DNA from: Lachnospiraceae bacterium UBA938
GTDB taxonomy: Bacteria > Bacillota > Clostridia > Lachnospirales > Lachnospiraceae
Length of the DNA: 64,000 bases
Assembly: GCA_002293475.1 (NCBI GenBank)
Contig: DBDG01000070.1
Location: 62,001-126,000 of the forward strand
Reading direction: 5' to 3'
A model generated the notes under the pieces. It searched no databases. It was given only the letters and a program-made list of their open reading frames with translations, and was not told the origin of the DNA. Of this stretch, positions 18,066 through 25,807 are shown one piece after another; the stretch's first letter is position 1, and each line of letters begins with the position of its first letter. A program made the position numbers and the translations under genes.

Positions 18066-19498
18066 ACATTCTCCAATCTGCTTTTTACGATTTCCTTGTA
18101 TTCATAGGAAATACTTTCATACGAGATATTCGTGTACTTCGAGATGATGGTGGTTATATCATCAATAAGCTCACGGCTTCCTGTTTTTGCAAGATTTTCA
18201 GCAAGCCTTGACATTCGTGACAAGTCAGTGCTTGAAAAGGCACTCGTATCTGGAAATGTCAGTTCTTCTATGTCGTATCTCTGTATTTTTAACAAGCCTG
18301 CACCATATTTTTTCCCGGCACATTCCAGCTGATAATACGTATAGAGGTTATTAAGTAAAGCAAAGCACACCCATTTATTTATTGTTGGATATAAGATATA
18401 AAAGTTATCTCTAACAACATTTGCTGAATCGTTGTACACAAATTTCATGTCGTTGCGAACGAAATAGCTGAAAATAATTCCCTGACAATCAAACAGATTA
18501 AGGCTGTACCACGCCTTATTCTCTTTGATTTTCTTTGCAAGTGTTTCTGGCTTCCCTGTCGCAACAATTCTGTGTTCCCAATCATCAAGATAGCTTTTAA
18601 CCATTGCATTATGCTGCATTTCAGAATCCAAAACTAAAAGATCATCCGTGTCAGCACCATGTGTTGAGTATCCGCGTATCTGTTTTGGAGATGAAATGAT
18701 AGGCATAGTGTTACTGTCCAGAGATGGGTTTATAAACATTCCATTGCACCCTGTAGTAAGCCCGCGCCGTACCCTGCTTATTGAAAAAAATGGCGTTTGA
18801 AATTTTACTCTTAATTCACTAGTTTCATCTTCATATGCCTCCAGATTACCATTGAGCAGCTTTATATATTCAGGCGAAGCCTGGCGATTTTTTCCGTCTT
18901 TTTTCAGCTTTAATATAAGCACATCCACGAGTGCAGATTCTTCAAAGACATCTCCGGAAATATGAATTTGTCGTTCGACACTACAATTCTTGTAAAGTGC
19001 TGCTTCAAATCGATTACCGTTCTTTGCCTGCAGCCAACTTCCTGGAAATATAACTACCATTTCGCCATTCTTTTTTAGAAGAGAGATGGCTTTTATTATA
19101 AAATACATATATAAATTGGCAGTGGACGGAAGCTCCTTATACAGGGCATCCTTTGCAAGTATTTCTTTTTCAACTCCCAACGAAGCCAGATCGTTAATCT
19201 TTTCATGCCTTATGTATGGCGGGTTCATTATTATGCCATCATATTTTTTATGAGAATACGCTTGAAGAAAATCGTTTTTTTTCAACGCATATTGGGGGCA
19301 TCTTTCCGTTGCCGAGCTAAATAAAAGATCATCTATTTCGTAACCTGTGACCTTGGTTTTTCCCATTCTATCCAGCGCCGACAAGAAAGCACCGCCTCCA
19401 AAACAGGGGTCAAGAAAAACAGCATCTTCCTTCAACGAGAATAGAGATACCATATAATCCGCAACTATCTCCTTAGTAAATACCTGACCTAAGTCCAT
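18062..19498 (-). CDS. N6-adenine DNA methyltransferase (Eco57I/TaqI-like)
   Basis: It is the first gene of the restriction-modification operon, 478 residues. SAM motif I is LDPCFGGGAFL (29-39) and the catalytic motif IV is NPPY (92-95) followed by IRHEK, a combination typical of the Eco57I/TaqI group of gamma-type N6-adenine methylases. The C-terminal half (from about residue 240, RVRRGLTTGCNGMF, to KIQRYDIEELTFP) looks like a target-recognition domain. There is no nuclease motif. The ATG has GGAG 9 bases upstream and lies 20 bp after the proA stop, so the operon may be read from the proA promoter. It shares the AT-rich composition of the next two genes. Confidence 0.9.
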   Translation of the reverse strand: MDLGQVFTKEIVADYMVSLFSLKEDAVFLDPCFGGGAFLSALDRMGKTKVTGYEIDDLLFSSATERCPQYALKKNDFLQAYSHKKYDGIIMNPPYIRHEKINDLASLGVEKEILAKDALYKELPSTANLYMYFIIKAISLLKKNGEMVVIFPGSWLQAKNGNRFEAALYKNCSVERQIHISGDVFEESALVDVLILKLKKDGKNRQASPEYIKLLNGNLEAYEDETSELRVKFQTPFFSISRVRRGLTTGCNGMFINPSLDSNTMPIISSPKQIRGYSTHGADTDDLLVLDSEMQHNAMVKSYLDDWEHRIVATGKPETLAKKIKENKAWYSLNLFDCQGIIFSYFVRNDMKFVYNDSANVVRDNFYILYPTINKWVCFALLNNLYTYYQLECAGKKYGAGLLKIQRYDIEELTFPDTSAFSSTDLSRMSRLAENLAKTGSRELIDDITTIISKYTNISYESISYEYKEIVKSRLENV

Positions 19499-19517
19499 AT
19501 TATTATCTCCAATTCAT

Positions 19518-20762
19518 TCAAGGCCGCACTTGGCCAGTACCCGCGACGGTATATTTGTAAGAGGTGAGTTCCTTGAGTCCCATCGGCCCTCTGGCGTGAA
19601 GTTTCTGGGTGCTGATGCCGATCTCGGCACCGAAGCCAAATTCAAAGCCGTCGGTATATCTCGTCGAGGCATTTACATACACACAAGCGGCATCTACTTC
19701 ATTCATAAACTGTTCGGCATTGGCTTTATCTTCTGTAATAATGGCCTCTGAGTGCTTCGTGCCGTAGCGGTTGATGTGCTGGATCGCCTCTGCTGTGTCC
19801 GCCACCGCTTTCACCGATAAAATATAGTCCAGATATTCGGTTCCGTAGTCTTCATCCGTGGCCGGCACGCAGCCGGGCAGTATCTGGCAAACTGCCTCAT
19901 CCCCCCGCAGTTCTACATGGTACGGTGCCAAAGCCGGAGCCAGCCGGCTTAACACCTCTGACAAGACCTTTTCATGGATCACCAAGGATTCACAGGCGTT
20001 ACAGACGCCGATACGCTGTGTCTTGGCATTGACGATAATGGCAACTGCCATATCCAACCTAGCGCTTTCATCCACAAAGATATGACAGTTCCCGGTTCCT
20101 GTCTCAATCACCGGTACGGTACTGTTTTCCACAACTGCCCGGATCAGACCCGCCCCGCCCCGCGGTATCAGGACATTTACATAGCGGTTCAGCTTCATGA
20201 AAGCATTGGTAATGCTGCGATCAGCGGATTCGATCAGCTGGATCGCATCCGGGGTGATGCATGCATCGGCCAGTGCTTCCCTGATTATCCGGGTAATCTC
20301 CATATTCGAAGCCAAGGCATCGCTGCCGCCTTTCAGAATCACTGCGTTTCCGGCTTTAAAGCACAGGCCGAAAGCATCTGCCGTCACATTGGGACGGGAT
20401 TCATAGATGATACCGATTACCCCCAGCGGAACCCTTCTTTTCCGGATATGCAGTCCGTTAGGCCGTATAAAACTCTCCAGTTCTTCTCCGATGGGATCCG
20501 CTAACCGGATGATTTCACGCAGTCCCTCCGCCATTGCCTTTATGCGGTTCCCGTTGAGCCGGAGCCGGTCCACCAGCCCTTCATGCATACCGGACTCCTT
20601 GGCCTTAATAATATCCTTATCATTAGCCGCTAAAATAGCGTCAGCGTTATTTACCAGCGCATCTGCGACCGCACCCAGCCCCATGTTCTTCTCCTCCGCC
20701 GTCAGTTTCTGCACCTGATATCCGGCTGTTTGCGCCTTTTCTCCCATTAACATTAAATCCAT
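19518..20762 (-). CDS. proA: Gamma-glutamyl phosphate reductase
   Basis: It reduces gamma-glutamyl phosphate to glutamate semialdehyde with NADPH in proline synthesis. The 414-residue protein has the aldehyde-dehydrogenase fold: the catalytic Cys lies in RIGVCNACESLVIH, and the cofactor region includes GVIGIIYESRPNVTADAFGLC and KGGSDALASN. The C-terminus holds FGFGAEIGISTQKLHARGPMGL, diagnostic for ProA. A GAGGAGG box lies very close to the first ATG; a second in-frame ATG four codons in would also fit. proB is not adjacent. The restriction-modification operon begins 20 bp downstream on the same strand. Confidence 0.96.
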   Translation of the reverse strand: MDLMLMGEKAQTAGYQVQKLTAEEKNMGLGAVADALVNNADAILAANDKDIIKAKESGMHEGLVDRLRLNGNRIKAMAEGLREIIRLADPIGEELESFIRPNGLHIRKRRVPLGVIGIIYESRPNVTADAFGLCFKAGNAVILKGGSDALASNMEITRIIREALADACITPDAIQLIESADRSITNAFMKLNRYVNVLIPRGGAGLIRAVVENSTVPVIETGTGNCHIFVDESARLDMAVAIIVNAKTQRIGVCNACESLVIHEKVLSEVLSRLAPALAPYHVELRGDEAVCQILPGCVPATDEDYGTEYLDYILSVKAVADTAEAIQHINRYGTKHSEAIITEDKANAEQFMNEVDAACVYVNASTRYTDGFEFGFGAEIGISTQKLHARGPMGLKELTSYKYTVAGTGQVRP

Positions 20763-20831
20763 TCCATTGCCTCCTCACTGTACTTAATTGCGGCCTATGT
20801 GGCCGTGTGTCTACTATAATATTTATATGTA

Positions 20832-21446
20832 TTAGATTATTTCAGTTTCGGTAATAATCATATCCGGTCTCTTGTCATATTCATTCAACGGAACTTGTGG
20901 CGCGATCTGGCAGTCATAGGCAAGGGCAATCGTTTTCAGACCCGGATACTCTGCCAGAAAATGATCATAATAACCCTTACCGTAGCCGATTCTGCCCCGA
21001 CTCCTGTCAAATACTACCCCCGGCATAATCATCAGACAGTTATTCCTATGATAACTATCTAAAGTAAACCGCAGTTCTGCTGACGCTTCCGGTTCCTTTA
21101 TCCCATAATAACCTTCTTTAAGCTGCATCATATCACTTATTTCATAGAAATCCATCTTCATCCCCGTTATCTTAGGACAATATACTTTTTTATCCCGATT
21201 CTTCAGTAATTCTTTTAACAACGGCGTTGTTGCCACTTCACCACGGAAATCCACATAGATCAATATACTATCTGCCGCTACAAAAGCTGCCTGTTCAAGC
21301 AGTTTCATCAATATCCGCCCGCTTTTTTCCACCCTTGCTTCATCCCCTTGGGCTTCCCGCCGGGACAGATATGCTTTTCTCAAAGTGCACTTATCTATGC
21401 ACTTATCTGCGCCCTCATCTCTCTCCCTATCATTCTCGATTCCCAT
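20832..21446 (-). CDS. 5-formyltetrahydrofolate cyclo-ligase
   Basis: It converts 5-formyl-THF to 5,10-methenyl-THF with ATP, returning stored folate to the one-carbon pool. The ATG at 21446 has GGGAG 6 bases upstream and gives 204 residues; an in-frame start at 21524 would overlap the previous gene by far more. A Cys/Asp-rich N-terminal stretch encoded by a short direct repeat (21385-21408) leads into LRKAYLSRREA. Later come VDFRGEVATTPLL, VFDRSRGRIGYGKGYYDHFL (the ATP/folate site signature) and YDCQIAPQVP. It overlaps the UPF0291 gene by 17 bases. It complements folD and fhs elsewhere in the window. Confidence 0.9.
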   Translation of the reverse strand: MGIENDRERDEGADKCIDKCTLRKAYLSRREAQGDEARVEKSGRILMKLLEQAAFVAADSILIYVDFRGEVATTPLLKELLKNRDKKVYCPKITGMKMDFYEISDMMQLKEGYYGIKEPEASAELRFTLDSYHRNNCLMIMPGVVFDRSRGRIGYGKGYYDHFLAEYPGLKTIALAYDCQIAPQVPLNEYDKRPDMIITETEII

Positions 21447-21657
21447 ATTCGGCTCCCAGATCGGTAATACTCCCGTCCTCTTCCTGAATGCTGATATGAT
21501 CCAACTGCCCCCGCAGGTTGGCACGGATATTGTCTATATATTCTTTCCGCAATTCTTCCTGCTCTTTTTTCTCATCCGGTGTCAGCCCTTCATTCTTGGA
21601 ACGATGATATAATTCATTGATCCGCGCTATTTTTTCATCTAAAGTCTTTTTATCCAT
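21430..21657 (-). CDS. UPF0291 (YnzC/DUF896) family small protein
   Basis: It is a 75-residue protein with the family pattern: KKTLDEKIARINELYHRSK, then EGLTPDEKKEQEELRKEYI and IRANLRGQLDHISI. Members form a short helical hairpin and have no established biochemical function; B. subtilis YnzC belongs to an SOS-linked operon. The ATG at 21657 follows AGGAAGGA and shares its A with the stop of the upstream FAD gene (TAATG). It overlaps the next gene by 17 bases, so it is translationally coupled on both sides. Confidence 0.9.
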   Translation of the reverse strand: MDKKTLDEKIARINELYHRSKNEGLTPDEKKEQEELRKEYIDNIRANLRGQLDHISIQEEDGSITDLGAEYGNRE

Positions 21658-23384
21658 TATTCTGCTTTTCCTTCCTGTCCGATTAATTTATCAGCCGGCT
21701 GGCTGATTGCTTGCCGCAGCGATTTTGCCACAGCTTCCGCAACTTTCACCCCGTCTATCGCCGCTGACATGATCCCGCCGGCATATCCCGCCCCTTCCCC
21801 GCAAGGATACAGCCCCTTCACTTCCGATTGCAGCTCATGGTCACGCAGAATCCTCACCGGCGAAGAGGTTCTGCTTTCAACTCCCGATACTAATATATGA
21901 TCATAGTCAAAACCCCGTATCATCGTCCCAAATTCTGTCATCCCACTTACAATCGGCCGATTCAGGGCGGCGGGAAGAATCTCATGTACTGGGGCAAAAC
22001 ACCATTCCCCCTTTATCGAAGGCAAAAATTCATTCTTCTCCACATCCTGCCGCATTTCTTCACGCTCATGCACACCATCCCATACTCCCTCACCGAGAAC
22101 ATGTTTCTTATAATCCCCGTAATATTCCACCGGCACCTTCCCCTTGCCGACATCAAAGGCCTTTTCCTCCAGCTGCCGCTGGAAGGCTAAGCCGGAAAGC
22201 GGATGCCCCGTCCCGTAATCCTCCGGCGTGACCGTCACTACTATGGCACTATTGGCATTGCGGCCGGCGCGCCCGCGGTAGCTCATGCCGTTTACTGCTG
22301 TCCGGCCTTCTTCCGAAGAAGCATTTACCACAAAACCGCCGGGACACATACAAAACGAATATACCGACGGCTGTGACCGGCGGCTCACCAGCTTATAATC
22401 AGCCGCCCCTAAAAGATCATATTCCGTTCTCCCATATTGAGAATGATTAATGACGGCCTGCGGATGTTCCACCCGAAGACCCACGGCAAAAGCCTTGGCC
22501 TCCATCGGAACGCCCTTCTCACTCAGCATCTCAAAAGTATCCCTGGCGCTATGCCCGATTGCCAATATTACATGACTGCTTCTAAGCTCTTCCTCATGAT
22601 TGATTACCACGCCGCCTACACGCCCATCCTTCATCAGGATATCCGTCACCTTGCCGCCGAATCGCACTTCCCCTCCGTACCTGATAATTTCCTGCCGCAT
22701 ATTAATAATGACTTTCCTTAAAACATCGGTCCCCATATGCGGCTTATAATCATACAAGATTTCCTCCGGTGCCCCCGCCCTTACAAAGACAGAAAGCACT
22801 TCACGGCCAATACCGGCCTTATCCTTGATAAGCGTATTGAGCTTCCCGTCCGAGAAAGTGCCCGCTCCCCCTTCCCCGAACTGCACATTACTTTCCGCAT
22901 CCAGCACACCCTCTTGCCAAAACCTTGCCACCTTTAATTCTCTTCGCTCAATTGACTCCCCGCGTTCCAGAATAATCGGCCGAAACCCGTGCACCGCCAG
23001 CATATACCCACAAAAAAGCCCCGCCGGCCCCATCCCGACGACAACCGGCCGAAGTCCATCACCACCATCATCATCACCGCCATCACCGTCACTACTTACC
23101 TCAGCCTTGCCCCTATAAGGAAAAGCGTATCTGACCCGCTCGCTCCTCATCACCTGCGGATCCTTCAATTGTTTAACAAAATATTCTTCCTTCCCCTCTT
23201 TCACACACACATCTATAACATAACTATAATAAATATCCGGTTTCTTCCTGGCATCTATCGAACGGCGAACAATCTCATAACTAAACTTCTGATCCCGGCC
23301 AAGCCTAAGCCTATTCCGGATCTTCCTTTCCAGCTGCTCCTCCGTATGCCCAACCAAAATCCTGAGCTGATTCACTCTTAACAT
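21657..23384 (-). CDS. NAD(P)/FAD-dependent dehydrogenase (COG2509-like)
   Basis: It is a flavoprotein of unknown substrate, 575 residues. An N-terminal domain of about 90 residues (LRVNQLRILVGHTEEQLERK) precedes an Asp/Gly-rich linker (around residues 100-112) and then the dinucleotide-binding fold GMGPAGLFCGYMLAVHGFRP. Further flavin-fold motifs are GEGGAGTFSDGKLNT, ILAIGHSARDTFEML and, at the end, YPCGEGAGYAGGIMSAAIDGVKVAEA. The chosen ATG at 23384 has AAAGGG; a GTG two codons earlier is too close to it. The stop overlaps the UPF0291 start. The linker is unusually repetitive at DNA level. The family is broadly conserved in Clostridia as a lone FAD-dependent protein. Confidence 0.85.
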   Translation of the reverse strand: MLRVNQLRILVGHTEEQLERKIRNRLRLGRDQKFSYEIVRRSIDARKKPDIYYSYVIDVCVKEGKEEYFVKQLKDPQVMRSERVRYAFPYRGKAEVSSDGDGGDDDGGDGLRPVVVGMGPAGLFCGYMLAVHGFRPIILERGESIERRELKVARFWQEGVLDAESNVQFGEGGAGTFSDGKLNTLIKDKAGIGREVLSVFVRAGAPEEILYDYKPHMGTDVLRKVIINMRQEIIRYGGEVRFGGKVTDILMKDGRVGGVVINHEEELRSSHVILAIGHSARDTFEMLSEKGVPMEAKAFAVGLRVEHPQAVINHSQYGRTEYDLLGAADYKLVSRRSQPSVYSFCMCPGGFVVNASSEEGRTAVNGMSYRGRAGRNANSAIVVTVTPEDYGTGHPLSGLAFQRQLEEKAFDVGKGKVPVEYYGDYKKHVLGEGVWDGVHEREEMRQDVEKNEFLPSIKGEWCFAPVHEILPAALNRPIVSGMTEFGTMIRGFDYDHILVSGVESRTSSPVRILRDHELQSEVKGLYPCGEGAGYAGGIMSAAIDGVKVAEAVAKSLRQAISQPADKLIGQEGKAE

Positions 23385-23428
23385 AAACACCCTTTCAACA
23401 CAACCACCCTTTCAACACAACTGCCCTT

Positions 23429-24709
23429 TCATCCATCCCCAGCCCGCAAATAATCATTACCCGCCACATAACCGCTCGACCAAGCCCATTGCAGGTTGTA
23501 ACCCCCGCATCTGCCGTCCACATCCAGCACCTCACCCGCAAAATACAGACCCGGCACCAATAAAGACTCCAAGCTTCCGCTCACCTCATGCAAAGGCACG
23601 CCGCCGGCACAGACCTGGGCATATTCAAATGAATTAACCGCCGTAATATGTAATCTCAGTTTTCTAAACCGCCCCAATATCTCCCCTATCTTCTTAAAAC
23701 CTAATACAGAAACCACATCGCCACCCTTACAGCCACTAAGCAATATCATAATCCGGTTCACTTTCTTGTTCGCCATACCCAGCAAAAAATCTGCCAGCGG
23801 CTTACCGGCACCAGCCCGATACCGCTCTTTCACAAATGCCTCATATTCCCCATCGCCATAATCAGGGAAAAAATCCACATCCACCGCAACATCCCGTTTT
23901 TCCAGCAGGGCATAAGACGCCAGCCTACTGAACTGAAAGACTGGAATACCAGAAATCCCATATTCAGTAAACTGCAATTCTCCCCGCTCTTCTTGCCCAG
24001 TAACCCCGTCCGTCACCAGATTAATCCGCACCTGACACCGCACCCCAGCCAAAGATTTTATATAATCCTCCCGGCACCGCAGCTGAACCAGCGCCGGCAC
24101 CACCGGAACAATACTATGCCCCATATCAGCCGCCAAGCGATAACCGCCAAAAACTTCCTTGCTCTTAAGAGAAGCCCTGCTGCCACAAGCCAAGATCACC
24201 CTGTCAAAAACAACTCCGCCCCCGCCCGCCGGCTTCACCCTTAATCTACCATAATCGATCCTTCCAATATCGTTCCTTCCAACATCACCACCATCAAAAT
24301 CCATTCTTTCAATCGCCACAATCTCACAGCCACATACCACTTCAATCCCTAGTTCTTCCATTCGCAGCCGTAGTATGTCCAACACCGTAGATGCTTGTTC
24401 AGAAAACGGATAAAGATAACCATTCTTCTCCCTGATCATCATCCCCAATCCATTAAAAAACCGCATCGTATCCAGTACCGAAAAGCACTTCAGAATCCTT
24501 TCCGCCAATTGCGGATCACTGCTATAATAACGGTCAATCTCCAAATCCAGATTACCCAAATTACACTTACCATTACCCGTAACCAGCAGCTTCTTCCCGA
24601 CCCGCTCATTCTTTTCATAAACCACGACCCGCGCCCCTCCCGCTGCCGCCGTAATTGCTGCCATCATTCCCGCCGCCCCGGCTCCTATCACCGCCACATC
24701 AGCACTCAC
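23429..24709 (-). CDS. HI0933/BaiN-like flavoprotein
   Basis: It is a flavoprotein of the aminoacetone oxidase/BaiN family (HI0933-like). The dinucleotide-binding segment is VAVIGAGAAGMMAAITAAAGG, followed by the family hallmark KNERVGKKLLVTGNGKCNLGN, and the end has YFAGEVLDVDGRCGGYNLQWAWSSG. A GTG at 24709 with GGGAGG five bases upstream is preferred, giving 426 residues. The earlier ATG at 24736 lies inside a TATAAT-like sequence and has no ribosome binding site. BaiN itself reduces bile-acid intermediates, but most family members are uncharacterised, so no substrate is claimed. It is 44 bp upstream of the other FAD gene and probably cotranscribed with it. Confidence 0.85.
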   Translation of the reverse strand: MSADVAVIGAGAAGMMAAITAAAGGARVVVYEKNERVGKKLLVTGNGKCNLGNLDLEIDRYYSSDPQLAERILKCFSVLDTMRFFNGLGMMIREKNGYLYPFSEQASTVLDILRLRMEELGIEVVCGCEIVAIERMDFDGGDVGRNDIGRIDYGRLRVKPAGGGGVVFDRVILACGSRASLKSKEVFGGYRLAADMGHSIVPVVPALVQLRCREDYIKSLAGVRCQVRINLVTDGVTGQEERGELQFTEYGISGIPVFQFSRLASYALLEKRDVAVDVDFFPDYGDGEYEAFVKERYRAGAGKPLADFLLGMANKKVNRIMILLSGCKGGDVVSVLGFKKIGEILGRFRKLRLHITAVNSFEYAQVCAGGVPLHEVSGSLESLLVPGLYFAGEVLDVDGRCGGYNLQWAWSSGYVAGNDYLRAGDG

Positions 24710-24901
24710 ATTATCCTCCCACATCATCAATACCATATTATACTGTTTGCATTCTTTTATCCGTATTCCGCCTTATGCAAATCAGTCCTGATAAGTTTCT
24801 CACTAGACAAAGCAGTGACGGGAGGCCATGGATACCGGAGCAACTGAGGCTTGGGCAATATGGCGATGACCGTAGAACAATGAAACAAATGCCCCCCACC
24901 T

Positions 24902-25726
24902 TCAGCTGGAATACGCCTCCAAAAAATCATACAAATCCTCTTCACCTTCAACAAACTTAATATAAATAATCTCCTCCCGAAGCTCCTCCGGCAAGCTTGG
25001 CAACATAATATTCGTATTCATATAAACCGTCTCCCTGTCCCCATAATATACCGTGACAAGATTATTTTCATTGACCAGATAATACCCCTCTGCCATTTCT
25101 TCCGGCGCTTCCTCCGTCTCATAGATCTTCCTGACCACTACTCTCTGCGGCGAAAACGATACCACCTCGCAGCCTACAAACCCCTTTTCCAGTTCCGATA
25201 GTGACGGAAAGGCATTGAGCTCTTCCATCATTTTCGTAAACAGTTCACGGTCCAGCCCGATAAATCTCTCCGGAACCGTAATGATCTCTTCCGTCGTCTC
25301 TTTGCTGTTCCGGCTATACTCCTGTATCATATATACCGTATCTGCATTGATCGTCCTTTCATCACTGAGCGCCACTTCCACGGCTTCCAATCCGGCATCC
25401 GCCGCCGACAGCCGGGCATCATCCGGCATGGTTTCATCTGGCACAGCCTCATCCGTCACGGCATCCTCTTTAGATGCCATATTATCTTCCAGCTCGCTTC
25501 CCGCGCCCTTGTCGGTCCGCTTCTCATAAGCTGCGTCCGCCGCCTTAGCCCCTTCTGCGATGGCACTTTCCAAACTGTCCGTTAGGGCATTATCAGCAGC
25601 TTTTCCTTCGGCCAAGGCCCGTCCCGGATAAAAGAAATCCATGGCCGCCATGCCGGAGGCCAGACCGCCGGCAAACATTGTCATAGGTATTATGAAAAAC
25701 ACTGTGATACGCTTTACAAATTTCAT
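24902..25726 (-). CDS. Secreted/anchored protein, BofC-like C-terminal region
   Basis: It has a 274-residue product with an N-terminal hydrophobic segment (VFFIIPMTMFAGGLASGMAA) acting as signal or anchor, then an acidic Ala-rich linker to about residue 120. A folded C-terminal half follows: TVYMIQEYSRNSKETTEE, VPERFIGLDRELFTKMMEEL and a closing hydrophobic-acidic stretch. That half resembles the C-terminal domain of BofC, the forespore protein that restrains SpoIVB signalling. This is my recognition from pattern, not a search, and is tentative. The ATG has GGGGA upstream. A 190-bp gap with nothing recognisable separates it from the next gene. Confidence 0.5.
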   Translation of the reverse strand: MKFVKRITVFFIIPMTMFAGGLASGMAAMDFFYPGRALAEGKAADNALTDSLESAIAEGAKAADAAYEKRTDKGAGSELEDNMASKEDAVTDEAVPDETMPDDARLSAADAGLEAVEVALSDERTINADTVYMIQEYSRNSKETTEEIITVPERFIGLDRELFTKMMEELNAFPSLSELEKGFVGCEVVSFSPQRVVVRKIYETEEAPEEMAEGYYLVNENNLVTVYYGDRETVYMNTNIMLPSLPEELREEIIYIKFVEGEEDLYDFLEAYSS

Positions 25727-25807
25727 AGCCGTCCCCTAACCATTAATTTGTAAATAGTATCTTCCAAAAAGTGCCTGTCTATACCAACTTTATGATAAAT
25801 GCATGTT

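Noticed and set aside
14414..19498. Possible BREX, DISARM or Pgl phage-defence locus, because several methylases lie together
   Set aside because: No alkaline-phosphatase (PglZ), large ATPase, helicase or DUF1998 gene is present; motifs fit a type II-like restriction-modification set only.
22990..24700. Long plus-strand open frames rich in Pro, His and Ser
   Set aside because: They are antisense to the two flavoprotein genes and reflect their codon bias; no ribosome binding sites or conserved motifs.
24757..24954. Short minus-strand open frame in the gap before the flavoprotein gene
   Set aside because: It overlaps the end of the BofC-like gene, has no Shine-Dalgarno and no sensible composition.
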